Source: Nonomuraea turcica
Lineage (GTDB): Bacteria > Actinomycetota > Actinomycetes > Streptosporangiales > Streptosporangiaceae
Length of the DNA stretch: 64,000 nucleotides
Reading direction: 5' to 3'
Assembly: GCF_030718205.1 (NCBI RefSeq)
Contig: NZ_JAUZQF010000022.1
Location: forward strand, 124,001 to 188,000
A program made the position numbers and the translations under genes. The notes beneath the pieces are model-generated. The model worked only from the letters and a program-made list of their open reading frames with translations, was not told where the DNA came from and ran no database searches. How positions within the stretch are numbered: the stretch's first letter is position 1; the number at the start of each line of letters is the position of its first letter. This document shows, one piece after another, positions 26,712 through 34,831 of this stretch.

Positions 26712-26901
26712 GTACGGGCCACCGTGGATCGGGCGATACCGCTATGACAAGCGCGTCGCATGGCCTAAGCTGCCACGCAAGCCGGAGCGCGCGAGCCGGG
26801 CGCCAGAGCTCGAGAAGGAGCGAGTGTCGAGGCGCGGCACGCAAGCGGCCGACCGAATAGCACGTGCGGGCCCTGTTACGGATCGGCCTGCAAGGAGGCC
26901 C

Positions 26902-28431
26902 ATGACCGTCACACAGGCCGCACCCCCCGTACGGACTGCCGATCGCGGGCGCGGTGACCACCGCTGGTCCATTCTTGTCCTGCTCTGCCTGAGCCTGCTG
27001 CTGATCACGGTCGACGCCACGGTCCTGCACATCGCGGTGCCCGCGCTCACGGCCGCACTGGAGCCGTCGGCGGTGCAGCTGCTGTGGATCATCGACATCT
27101 ACTCGCTGGTGGTCGCGCCCCTGCTGATCATGTTCGGCACGCTCGGTGACAGATATGGGCGCAAACGGCTGGTCCTGTGTGGCTTCGTGCTGTTCGGCGT
27201 GGCCTCGGCGGCGGCCGCGTTCGCCCCCACGCCGCTGACGCTCATCCTGGCCAGGGCGCTGCTCGGTGTCGGCGGCGCCATGATCATGCCGGCCACGCTC
27301 TCGCTCATCCGCCAGGTGTTCACCGACCGGCGCGAGCGGGCCATCGCCCTGGGCGTCTGGAGCGCGGTCGCGGCCGCCGGGGCGGCCGTGGGGCCGCTCA
27401 TCGGCGGCGTGCTGGTCGGCGTCTGGTGGGGCGCGGTGTTCCTCATCAACGTGCCGATCCTGCTGGTGCTGCTGCCCGCCGCCGTACGCCTGCTGCCCGA
27501 GTCGCCCGTGCGCAAGGGACGGCCCTGGGACGCCGTCAGCGCGGTGCTGTCGGTGCTCGGGATCCTGGCGCTGGCGTTCGGGCTGAAAGAGGCGGGTTCG
27601 GGCAGTCTGATGCCGCTGTGGGCGGCCGTGCTGGTATTCCTGGCCGGGCTGGCCCTGCTGGTCGTGTTCGTCCGGCGACAGACCCGGCTACAGGTGCCGC
27701 TGCTGGAAGTCGGGCTGTTCCGGCGGCGGGAGTTCACGACCGGTGTGGCCGGCGTGCTGCTCGGCGTGTTCGCACTGGTGGGTCTGCAGCTCATGCTCGC
27801 CCAATACCTGCAGCTCGTGCTCGGCGACAGCCCGCTGCGTGCCGCCGTCAGGATGTTGCCGCTGGTGTTGTCGGCCATCGTCGGCGGGCTCGCCGCGGCC
27901 CACATCCTGCCCAAGGTCGGCATGCGGGCCACGATGAGCGGCGGCCTCGGACTCGTCGCGCTGGCCATGACACCCACGCTGGGCTGGGGCGTCGAGGGTC
28001 ACCCCGTCATGCTGGCGATCTGCTTCGTCGGCATCGGGTTCGGCGTGCAGGTGGCGCTGCTGGCCGCCTCCGACACGATCATGACCTCGGCCACGGAGTC
28101 CCAGGCGGGCGGCGCCGCGGCCATCGAGGAGACCGCGTACGAGCTCGGCGCGGGCATGGGCGTGGCCGTGCTCGGCACGATCACCGCGATCGTCTACGCC
28201 CCCGGACTGCCCGCCGTGCCCGGAGTGTCCGAGGGCGGCATGGACAAGGCCAGACAGTCACTCGCCGCCGCCGCGCACGTCGCGGACGAGGTCGGCGGCA
28301 GCGCGGGCGGCGCGCTGCTCGACGCCGCCCGCTGGGCCTTCGTCAACGCCCTGCACACGACCGTGGTCGTGAGCGTCGTCCTGCTGAGCCTGACCGCCGT
28401 CGCGGTGGCCATGCTGCTCAGCCGTGATTGA
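26902..28431 (+). CDS. MFS efflux transporter, DHA2 (14-TM) family
   Basis: A 509-residue transporter with about 14 hydrophobic segments. It has VDATVLHIAVPALTAAL (DHA2 motif), FGTLGDRYGRKRLV (motif A), RALLGVGGAMIMPATLSLI (motif B region) and AAAGAAVGPLIGGVL (motif C). It should export drugs or antibiotics by proton antiport. The C-terminal part has a longer extracytoplasmic loop before the last helix (about residues 435-480). ATG 26902 has a near-perfect AAGGAGG, so the upstream GTG 26824 is not used here. A DoxX-family gene starts 8 nt after the stop and is surely co-transcribed. Confidence 0.92.
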   Translation: MTVTQAAPPVRTADRGRGDHRWSILVLLCLSLLLITVDATVLHIAVPALTAALEPSAVQLLWIIDIYSLVVAPLLIMFGTLGDRYGRKRLVLCGFVLFGVASAAAAFAPTPLTLILARALLGVGGAMIMPATLSLIRQVFTDRRERAIALGVWSAVAAAGAAVGPLIGGVLVGVWWGAVFLINVPILLVLLPAAVRLLPESPVRKGRPWDAVSAVLSVLGILALAFGLKEAGSGSLMPLWAAVLVFLAGLALLVVFVRRQTRLQVPLLEVGLFRRREFTTGVAGVLLGVFALVGLQLMLAQYLQLVLGDSPLRAAVRMLPLVLSAIVGGLAAAHILPKVGMRATMSGGLGLVALAMTPTLGWGVEGHPVMLAICFVGIGFGVQVALLAASDTIMTSATESQAGGAAAIEETAYELGAGMGVAVLGTITAIVYAPGLPAVPGVSEGGMDKARQSLAAAAHVADEVGGSAGGALLDAARWAFVNALHTTVVVSVVLLSLTAVAVAMLLSRD

Positions 28432-28439
28432 GGTGTGCC

Positions 28440-29138
28440 ATGTCCCCGTTAGGGCAGACAACTACCGTGAAACAGGCCCTTCGTGATCTTGCCGCTTTAG
28501 TCGCCCGCGTCGGAGTGGGCGGCATTTTCTTCGCCAACGGTTGGACCAAGCTGGAAAACGGTCTCATCAACACCGGGGCGAAATTTCTCGAGCAGGGCGC
28601 GCCCGCGCCTCAAGCCTGGGCCACGGTCACAATGCTCTCCGAACTCATCGGTGGCGCGCTGCTGATCGCCGGCTTGGCGGTGTCCATCACCGGGCTCATC
28701 CTGTTCGCCGAGGCCCTGGCGGTGTTCCTGGTCGCGACGCCGCTCAACCCGATCACCACGAACGAGCTGATCCTCCTGGGAGCCGCGTCCCTCCTGCTCG
28801 CCGTCGTCGGAGCCGGGCGGGTGTCGGTGGATCACATGGTGGTGATCCGGCGGAGGGAATCGGAGGCGGCGGAGGAGTTCGCCGCCGACAACGAGGCGGA
28901 CCGGGTCATCGCCTCGCTCCGCGCCCCGGACCCGTCGGCCCCGGCCAAGGCTCCGGAGGAGGAACCTCCCTCGGAGGCGTCACCGACCGACGACACGGCC
29001 CCGCACCCCCGCCCCCGCGGCCAAGCGGTCGAACCCAAGCGGGGCGACGACCCGGCACCTGCTCCGGCGCCCGGTGACACGCTGGTGGCGGGCCGCAAGA
29101 AACCCGCCCCCCGCGGTCGCCGCCCCACCGCCGACTGA
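28440..29138 (+). CDS. DoxX-family membrane protein with a charged C-terminal tail
   Basis: A 232-residue protein. Residues ~15-135 are a four-helix DoxX-like domain (ALVARVGVGGIFFANGWTKL, TVTMLSELIGGALLIAGLAVS, ALAVFLVATPLNPITTNELILLGAASLLLAVVGAGR). The remaining ~95 residues are a disordered tail rich in Pro, Glu, Asp and Ala, ending in basic RKKPAPRGRRP. DoxX proteins in mycobacteria partner with superoxide dismutase and a rhodanese in a membrane oxidoreductase complex; neither partner is adjacent. The gene follows the MFS transporter by 8 nt. The tail is unlikely to be membrane-inserted, and its role is unknown. Confidence 0.82.
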   Translation: MSPLGQTTTVKQALRDLAALVARVGVGGIFFANGWTKLENGLINTGAKFLEQGAPAPQAWATVTMLSELIGGALLIAGLAVSITGLILFAEALAVFLVATPLNPITTNELILLGAASLLLAVVGAGRVSVDHMVVIRRRESEAAEEFAADNEADRVIASLRAPDPSAPAKAPEEEPPSEASPTDDTAPHPRPRGQAVEPKRGDDPAPAPAPGDTLVAGRKKPAPRGRRPTAD

Positions 29139-29154
29139 CCCACTCTCGCGAGAT

Positions 29155-29190
29155 CGGCGTCCCCGCCCGCCCTGAGTGCGGGGCCCGCCG
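29155..29190. terminator. Imperfect GC hairpin between convergent genes
   Basis: CGGCG-T-CCCCGC pairs with GCGGGG-CC-CGCCG around an 11-nt loop. It lies between the DoxX gene and the convergent EamA gene. There is no T-run. Confidence 0.4.
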
Positions 29191-29208
29191 ACGTGCTCGG
29201 AGCCCGGC

Positions 29209-30132
29209 TCAGGCGGCCGGGGCGGTGGCGCGTTCGCGGGACCGCCTCAGGGTGCCCTGCGTGAGCGCGATGGCGGCGAGGATGATGACCGCGCCCACGG
29301 GCTGGTTCCAGCTGATCGTCTCGCCCAGCACCACCACGCCGGACGCCGCCGCGAACACCGGCAGCAGGTACGTGACCGTCGACGTCGTCGTCACCCCCGC
29401 CCGCGCCTGCACCCAGTACAGCAGCAGATACGCCAGCCCCGTCCCGAGCCCGCCGAGGGCCGCGAGACTCCACCACACCGGGGCAGGCGCCCCGAAGTCC
29501 ACCAGCGGCACCCCCGCCAGCATCGTGACGGCGGCGAGCTGGAAGGTCCCCGCGACGAGCTGCCCGGTCGCCAGCGCCACAGCGGGCTCGGGACGGCGCC
29601 CGGTGATGAACCGCCCCATGTACGCGCCCCCGACCCCGTAGCACAACGCCGCGCCGAAGCAGGCCAGGCTGCCGCCCAGTTGCCCGCCGTCCATCGGCTG
29701 CCACACCCCGAGCACCACCATGACCCCGGCGAATCCCAGCCCGAGCCCCGTCACCCGGCCGGGCGTCGATCGCTCGGCACGCAGCATGAGCGTGAAGGCC
29801 AGCGTGCACAGCGGCGTCGTGGCGTTCCAGATCGCGGCCACGACCGAGGAGACGTACTGCTCGCCGTACGCGAACAGCGTGAAGGGGAGCGTGGTGAGCA
29901 CCACGGAGGCGATGAGGAAGTGTCCCCAGAGGCGGGGATCACGGGGGAGCGGCCGCCGGGAGATCGCGAGCGCGACGAGCAGGACGGCGGCCCCGATGGC
30001 CATCCTGCCGAACGACACCTGCAGCGGATGGAGCGACCCCACCGCGACCTTGATGAAGAAGAAACTGTTGCCCCAGATGGCCGCCAGCACCAGGAATCCC
30101 GGCAGCCACCCCGTCAGCGTCTTGCTCCGCAC
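29209..30132 (-). CDS. EamA/DMT-family exporter
   Basis: A 307-residue protein with ten hydrophobic segments arranged as two five-helix EamA halves (drug/metabolite transporter superfamily). It opens with LTGWLPGFLVLAAIWGNSFFFIKVAV. The first half ends near GVMVVLGVWQPMD, and the second starts at LGGSLACFGAALCYGVGGAYMGRF and ends with LLPVFAAASGVVVLGETISWNQPVGAVIILAAIALTQ. Members export amino acids or other metabolites, and the cargo here is unknown. GTG 30132 has a good GGGAGG Shine-Dalgarno; ATG 30156 would add 8 residues. A perfect 16-bp palindrome lies 57 nt upstream. Confidence 0.88.
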   Translation of the reverse strand: MRSKTLTGWLPGFLVLAAIWGNSFFFIKVAVGSLHPLQVSFGRMAIGAAVLLVALAISRRPLPRDPRLWGHFLIASVVLTTLPFTLFAYGEQYVSSVVAAIWNATTPLCTLAFTLMLRAERSTPGRVTGLGLGFAGVMVVLGVWQPMDGGQLGGSLACFGAALCYGVGGAYMGRFITGRRPEPAVALATGQLVAGTFQLAAVTMLAGVPLVDFGAPAPVWWSLAALGGLGTGLAYLLLYWVQARAGVTTTSTVTYLLPVFAAASGVVVLGETISWNQPVGAVIILAAIALTQGTLRRSRERATAPAA

Positions 30133-30188
30133 GCACGCCTCCCGTCGATGAACCATCGCGAGCGTAGTGATCGGAGCTCCGGAGCGCG

Positions 30189-30204
30189 TAGGGATATATC
30201 CCTA
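30189..30204. promoter_or_regulatory. Perfect 16-bp palindrome TAGGGATATATCCCTA
   Basis: TAGGGATA/TATCCCTA is a perfect dyad and AT-rich against a very GC-rich background. It lies 57-72 nt upstream of the EamA exporter start and 65 nt after the sthA stop. It is probably an operator for the exporter gene. The cognate regulator is not in the immediate neighbourhood. Confidence 0.5.
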
Positions 30205-30268
30205 TTTCGGGACCTCAGATCGCGAAGCCAGCCAGAAAGTGGACCCTCACTGAGGAAAGGGGCTCGGC

Positions 30269-31684
30269 TTACATGCCTGCCGTGAGCCGGGCCACCACCC
30301 GCATCTTGTTCATCGCGTCCAGCGCCGCCACCTTGTACGACTCCGCCAGCGTCGGATAGTTGAACACCGCGTTGACCAGGTAGTCCACGGTCCCGCCGCA
30401 CCCCATCACGGTCTGCCCGATGTGCACCAGCTCCGTCGCTCCCGTGCCGAACACGTGCACGCCGAGCAGCCGCCGGTCCTCGGAGGACACCAGCAGCTTG
30501 AGCATCCCGTAGGAGTCGCCGATGATCTGCCCCCTGGCCAGCTCCCGGTAGCGCGAGATGCCCACCTCGAACGGGATCTTGTCCCGGGTCAGCTCGTCCT
30601 CCGACTTCCCGACGAAGCTGATCTCCGGGATCGTGTAGATCCCGATCGGCGGCAGGTCGGCCAGCTCCTCGACCGGCTCGCCGCACGCGTGCTGGGCGGC
30701 CAGCCGGCCCTGTTCCATGGAGGTGGCCGCCAGCGCCGGAAAGCCGATCACGTCGCCGACCGCGTAAATGTGGGGGACGGGCGTGGCGTAGTTGTCGTCC
30801 ACCGCGATCCGGCCCCGCGCGTCGGCGGCCAGGCCCGCCGCCTCCAGGCACAGCTCGGAGGTCTTGCCCTGCCGCCCCGCCGAGTACATGACGCAGTCGG
30901 CCGGGATCTTCTTGCCGCTCTCCAGCAGGGTCAGCGCGCCGCCCGGGCGGCGCTCGACGGCGGCCACGTTCTCGCCGAACCTGAAGGTCACGGCCAGGTC
31001 CCGCAGGTGGTACTTCAGCGCCTCGACGATCTCCAGGTCGCAGAACTCCAGCATGCGCTCGCGCCGCTCCACGACCGTCACCTTGGTGCCGAGCGCGGCG
31101 AACATGGAGGCGTACTCGATGCCGATGACCCCGGCGCCCACCACGACGAGCGTCTCGGGCACCCGCTCCATGTGGAGGATCGCGTCGGAGTCGATGACCG
31201 TGCTGCCGTCGAACTCGACGCTGTCCGGGCGGGCCGGCGAGGTGCCGGTGGCGATGACGATCTTGTCCGCGGTGACCTTCTTCTCCGCGCTCTCGTCATC
31301 ATCATGGATGATGCCGATCGTGTGCGGGTCCAGGAACCGGCCGGTGCCGTGCAGCACGGTCACGTGGTTGCGGGCCAGCTGGCTGCGGATGACCTGGATC
31401 TCCCTGCCGATGACGTGCTGCGTGCGCATCCCCAGGTCCGCGACCGTGATCTCCTCCTTGACGCGGTAGCTGGCGCCGTACAGCTCGCGCTGGTTGAGCC
31501 CCGTGAGGTAGAGGACCGCCTCACGCAGGGTTTTGGAGGGGATCGTGCCCGTGTTGATGCACACGCCGCCGATCATGTGCCTTTTCTCGACTATCGCGAC
31601 GCGCTTGCCGAGTTTCGCCGCCGCGATCGCGGCCTTCTGCCCACCAGGTCCGGAACCCAGGACCACAACGTCAAAGTCCGCCAC
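30269..31684 (-). CDS. sthA: Soluble (Si-specific) NAD(P)+ transhydrogenase
   Basis: A 471-residue FAD flavoprotein that interconverts NADPH and NADH. FAD site: [26 protein letters not shown]. The family-defining [18 protein letters not shown] keeps only one cysteine where disulfide reductases have CxxxxC, which marks soluble transhydrogenase rather than lipoamide dehydrogenase or mercuric reductase. The NAD(P) site is [16 protein letters not shown], the second FAD contact is [13 protein letters not shown], and the dimerisation domain ends the protein. Length and spacing are normal. It starts at GTG 31684. It lies alone between the EamA gene and the pxp genes, in the same orientation. Confidence 0.95.
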   Translation of the reverse strand: MADFDVVVLGSGPGGQKAAIAAAKLGKRVAIVEKRHMIGGVCINTGTIPSKTLREAVLYLTGLNQRELYGASYRVKEEITVADLGMRTQHVIGREIQVIRSQLARNHVTVLHGTGRFLDPHTIGIIHDDDESAEKKVTADKIVIATGTSPARPDSVEFDGSTVIDSDAILHMERVPETLVVVGAGVIGIEYASMFAALGTKVTVVERRERMLEFCDLEIVEALKYHLRDLAVTFRFGENVAAVERRPGGALTLLESGKKIPADCVMYSAGRQGKTSELCLEAAGLAADARGRIAVDDNYATPVPHIYAVGDVIGFPALAATSMEQGRLAAQHACGEPVEELADLPPIGIYTIPEISFVGKSEDELTRDKIPFEVGISRYRELARGQIIGDSYGMLKLLVSSEDRRLLGVHVFGTGATELVHIGQTVMGCGGTVDYLVNAVFNYPTLAESYKVAALDAMNKMRVVARLTAGM

Positions 31685-31791
31685 ACCGTACAGTCTGGGG
31701 GCGGCATGTTAACGGCGAAAGACCTGTCCGGGAGACTCTGCCACTTGTTGCGCGCTTTCACCCAGGTCGCCAGGCGCGGTCAGCACCTGCG

Positions 31792-32640
31792 TCACCGGCC
31801 GGATCGAGTGGTGAACCACACCTCGTCGCCCGGCCTGAGCTGGGCGGCGAGCGCCAGATCCGCGCCGCGTACGACGCCGATCACCGGATAGCCACCGGTC
31901 GGCGGGTGGTCGGCCAGGAACACGATGGGCTGCCCGCTCGGCGGCACCTGGATCGCCCCGGCGACCATGCCCTCGCTCGGCAGCTCGCCCTCCTTGGCCC
32001 GGGCCAGCTCCGGCCCGTGCAGGCGCACGCCGACGCGGTTGCTGTCCTGGCTCACTGTGTATGGCCGCGCGCACAGGTGCTCCAGCGCCTCGGGCGTGAA
32101 CCAATCGTCGCGCGGCCCCGGCAGCACCCGCAGCACGGCCGATCGCGGCTCCGGCAGCGGCGCCAGGTCCACCGCGATCACGCCCTCCGGCCGGCCCACC
32201 GGCAGCAGCGCGCCCGCCCGCAGCGGCTCGGGACCCAGCCCTGAGAGCGAGTCGGTGGACCGGCTGCCGAGCACCGGCTCGACGGCGATCCCGCCGCGCA
32301 CCGCCAGATACGTCCGCAGGCCCCGCTCGGGCATCCCCAGCCGCAGCTCCGCCCCCTCGGGAACCCAGAACGGCACGCCCATGCCCGCGCCCCGGGGGGG
32401 ACCGGCCGGCACCGGCGCCCCCGCCAGCGCCACCCACGCCCCCGCGCGGAACCGCAGCCGCGCCATGCCCAGCGTCAGCTCGATCCCCGCCATCCCTTCG
32501 GCGTTGCCCACGAGCCGGTTCGCCAGCCGCAGGCTCGCCGCGTCCGCCGCCCCCGAGTGCGGCACCCCCAGGTGGGCGTACCCGGGCCGCCCCAGATCCT
32601 GAACGGTCGCGTACGGGCCCGGCGCGAGGATCTCGATCAT
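31792..32640 (-). CDS. pxpC: 5-oxoprolinase subunit C
   Basis: A 282-residue protein of the biotin-dependent-carboxyltransferase-like/KipA family. It opens MIEILAPGPYATVQDLGRPGYAHLGVPHSGAADAASLRLANRLVGN, the family hallmark, with VQDSNRVGVRL-type (SQDSNRVGVRLHG) and FLADHPPTGGYPVIG segments. With PxpA and PxpB it forms the ATP-dependent 5-oxoprolinase that opens pyroglutamate to glutamate, a metabolite-repair step. The start overlaps the pxpB stop by 4 nt. The longer ORF upstream is antisense noise. It is the last of the three genes, in the usual A-B-C order. Confidence 0.92.
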   Translation of the reverse strand: MIEILAPGPYATVQDLGRPGYAHLGVPHSGAADAASLRLANRLVGNAEGMAGIELTLGMARLRFRAGAWVALAGAPVPAGPPRGAGMGVPFWVPEGAELRLGMPERGLRTYLAVRGGIAVEPVLGSRSTDSLSGLGPEPLRAGALLPVGRPEGVIAVDLAPLPEPRSAVLRVLPGPRDDWFTPEALEHLCARPYTVSQDSNRVGVRLHGPELARAKEGELPSEGMVAGAIQVPPSGQPIVFLADHPPTGGYPVIGVVRGADLALAAQLRPGDEVWFTTRSGR

Positions 32641-33251
32641 GCCCGCTCGAACCGCACGCGCATGCCCGGACGGAACAGCGACGGCGGGTCCGCCTCCACG
32701 TCCCACACTCGTACGGACGTGCGCCCTAGCAGCCGCCACCCGCCGGGCGAGGCACTCGGATAGACCGCCGAATACGGCCCCGCGATCGCCACCGACCCGG
32801 CGGGCACCGACGTGCGCGGCGTGTCCAGCCTGGGCGTCCACAGCACCGGATCCAGCCCGGTGAGGTAGGCGAACCCCGGCGCGAACCCCAGCCACCCCAC
32901 CACCAGCTCCCGCCCGGCGTGCCGCTCGATCACCTCGGTCACAGAGATGCCGGCCAGTGCCGCCACGGCATCGAGATCCGCGCCGTCATAGACCACGGGA
33001 ATCGTCACGACCGGCCCCTCGGCCGCTCCGGCCTGCTCCTTGCCGCGCTCCAGCGCCACGAGCGCCTCCAGCCGCGCACACAGCCGCGCCTGGTCCACGC
33101 CCGGAGCCACCACGAGGACGGTGTCCGGGCCCGGCACGATCTCCACGACGCCCTCGGGCCGGTCGTCCCGCAGCGCCGCGTCCAGCCGGTGCGACAGCTC
33201 GAGAGAGCCCGTCTCCACGAGCAGCCCGTGCTCCCCGGCCATCCGGATCAC
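32637..33251 (-). CDS. pxpB: 5-oxoprolinase subunit B
   Basis: A 204-residue KipI-like (allophanate hydrolase subunit 1) protein. The landmarks are the DTVLVV strand, VTIPVVYDGADLDAVAALAG, ERHAGRELVVGWLGFAPGFAYLTGLDP (the most conserved block), TPRTSVPAGSVAIAGPYSAVYP and SPGGWRLLGRT. It acts with PxpC as the ATP-using half of 5-oxoprolinase. It starts at GTG 33251, overlapping the pxpA stop by 4 nt (GTGA), and its stop overlaps the pxpC start. Such coupling keeps subunits stoichiometric. Confidence 0.93.
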   Translation of the reverse strand: MIRMAGEHGLLVETGSLELSHRLDAALRDDRPEGVVEIVPGPDTVLVVAPGVDQARLCARLEALVALERGKEQAGAAEGPVVTIPVVYDGADLDAVAALAGISVTEVIERHAGRELVVGWLGFAPGFAYLTGLDPVLWTPRLDTPRTSVPAGSVAIAGPYSAVYPSASPGGWRLLGRTSVRVWDVEADPPSLFRPGMRVRFERA

Positions 33252-34003
33252 GCGAAGGCCTGCAGGACCACTCCGGCCCCCAGCAACGCGTCCCGCACCC
33301 CCTGCGCCAGCCGGACGGCGTCAGGCGTGTCTCCGTGGACGCAGATGGAACGGGCGGAAATCGGTACGGAACTCCCGTCCACGGCCGTCACAGAGCCTTC
33401 CACGGCCATCTGGAGGGCACGCTGGGCCACCGCCGCGGCGTCGTGGAGCACGGCGCCCGGCTCCCTGCGCGGCACGAGCGTCCCGGCAGAGGTGTAGGCG
33501 CGGTCGGCGAACGCCTCGTTCACCGTCGGCACGCCCTCGGCCGCCGCCACCTTGTGCACGACCGAGCCCGGCAGCGTGAGCACCGGCAGGGAGGGGTCGT
33601 AGTCGGCGACCGCGTCGATCAGCGCCGCCGCCTGGACCTCGTCGCGGACGACCCGGTTGTAGAGCGCGCCGTGCGGCTTGACGTACGACACCCGGCCGCC
33701 CATCGCCCTGGCGATGCCGTCCACGGCCGCGAGCTGGTAGAGCACCTCCGCGCACAGCTCCTCGGGCTCGACGTCCATCTCCCTGCGGCCGAAGTGCGCC
33801 AGGTCGCGGTAGGACACCTGGGCCCCGATCGTCACGCCCCGGTCCACGGCCGCGGCGCAGGTGCGCCTGATCGTGACGGGATCGCCGGCGTGGAAGCCGC
33901 AGGCCACATTGGCGCTCGTGACGATGTCGAGCAGCGCGAGGTCGTCGCCGAGGCGCCAGATGCCGAAGCCCTCGCCCAGGTCCGCATTGAGGTCGATCAC
34001 CAT
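33248..34003 (-). CDS. pxpA: 5-oxoprolinase subunit A
   Basis: A 251-residue LamB/YcsF-family protein. It has MVIDLNADLGEGFG, TSANVACGFHAGDP (the conserved histidine/aspartate site), VTIGAQVSYRDLAHFGRREMD, YVKPHGALYN, EAFADRAYTSAGTLVPR and a terminal ICVHGDTPDAV. This polysaccharide-deacetylase-like barrel binds 5-oxoproline in the PxpABC enzyme. ATG 34003 was chosen because the family starts here; the in-frame GTG/ATG at 34030 adds nine unrelated residues. It leads the pxpABC cluster, 36 nt after the thioesterase gene, which may be in the same transcript. Confidence 0.94.
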   Translation of the reverse strand: MVIDLNADLGEGFGIWRLGDDLALLDIVTSANVACGFHAGDPVTIRRTCAAAVDRGVTIGAQVSYRDLAHFGRREMDVEPEELCAEVLYQLAAVDGIARAMGGRVSYVKPHGALYNRVVRDEVQAAALIDAVADYDPSLPVLTLPGSVVHKVAAAEGVPTVNEAFADRAYTSAGTLVPRREPGAVLHDAAAVAQRALQMAVEGSVTAVDGSSVPISARSICVHGDTPDAVRLAQGVRDALLGAGVVLQAFA

Positions 34004-34039
34004 GGCACCATCATGGCAACTCTCCGTCATCTTGGCGCC

Positions 34040-34819
34040 TCATCGCGGCGCGACGAACAGAGTCTGAGTCGCCGTGCCCACCTGGCCGGTCTCGTCGTAC
34101 AGGGTGGAGCGGGTCAGCCCACGGCCGGACGGGCCGATGACGGTCTCGGCGTCCATGCAGATCCATTCGCCCTCCGGGGAGCGGAACAGGGAGATCGTCA
34201 GGTCCACGTTCACGAACACGTGGGTGGCGAAGTCGAGGGCGAAGCTGACGCCGTTGCCGCTGTCGGCGAACACCGCCAGGCGCTCGAGCGGGGTCATCTC
34301 CTCGCCCTCGACCAGCGGGATCGTCAGCCTGCCCCATACCGTGGCCGGGCCGAGTTCCATGGGGCCGCCGACGACGAAACGCCAGTCGAGCGCCCTGCCG
34401 TACCCGAAACCGGAGCCCAGCCACGAGCGCGCCTGCTCCTCCGCGTGCGGTGGCAGGGGGGCGGGCGGGCCGGGGACCGGCGTCGCGGGCGTGCCGGCCT
34501 CGCGGAGCTCGCGGATGCGCCAGGCGCTCGCCCTGGCGTACTCGCGGCCGCCGGACGACACGCTCGCCGTGAGGTACTGGACGCGCTTGCCGTCGCGCGC
34601 CACCTCGGTCGCGATCTCCAGCTCGGCCACCGGCACCGGCGCGAACACGTCCACCACCAGCCTGGACAGCCCCAATCCCGGGCGTGGCGCGGCGCGGGCC
34701 AGCTCGTGGACGATGAGAGCGGTGACCGGGCCCATGTGCTGGGTGGCCGGGTCCCAGGGACCCTGCGTGTGCTCGGACGCCAGGTAGCGGCCCTCTGCGA
34801 GGCGGACGTACATCGACAT
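34040..34819 (-). CDS. Thioesterase-family (TesB-like double hot-dog) protein
   Basis: A 259-residue protein with two hot-dog-like halves. The N-terminal half has GPWDPATQHMGPVTALIVHELARA and LSRLVVDVFAPVPVAELEIATEVARDGKRVQYL. The C-terminal half has SFALDFATHVFVNVDLTISLFRSPEGEWICMDAETVIGPSGRGLTRSTLYDETG, the classic acyl-CoA thioesterase strand-turn-strand. It should hydrolyse acyl-CoA or another thioester, with an unknown chain. TAGAAT ends 9 nt before the ATG, and the TAG of this box is also the stop codon of the upstream 516-residue gene. It is possibly the first gene of a transcript that includes pxpABC. Confidence 0.82.
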   Translation of the reverse strand: MSMYVRLAEGRYLASEHTQGPWDPATQHMGPVTALIVHELARAAPRPGLGLSRLVVDVFAPVPVAELEIATEVARDGKRVQYLTASVSSGGREYARASAWRIRELREAGTPATPVPGPPAPLPPHAEEQARSWLGSGFGYGRALDWRFVVGGPMELGPATVWGRLTIPLVEGEEMTPLERLAVFADSGNGVSFALDFATHVFVNVDLTISLFRSPEGEWICMDAETVIGPSGRGLTRSTLYDETGQVGTATQTLFVAPR

Positions 34820-34831
34820 AGAAGAGAGATT

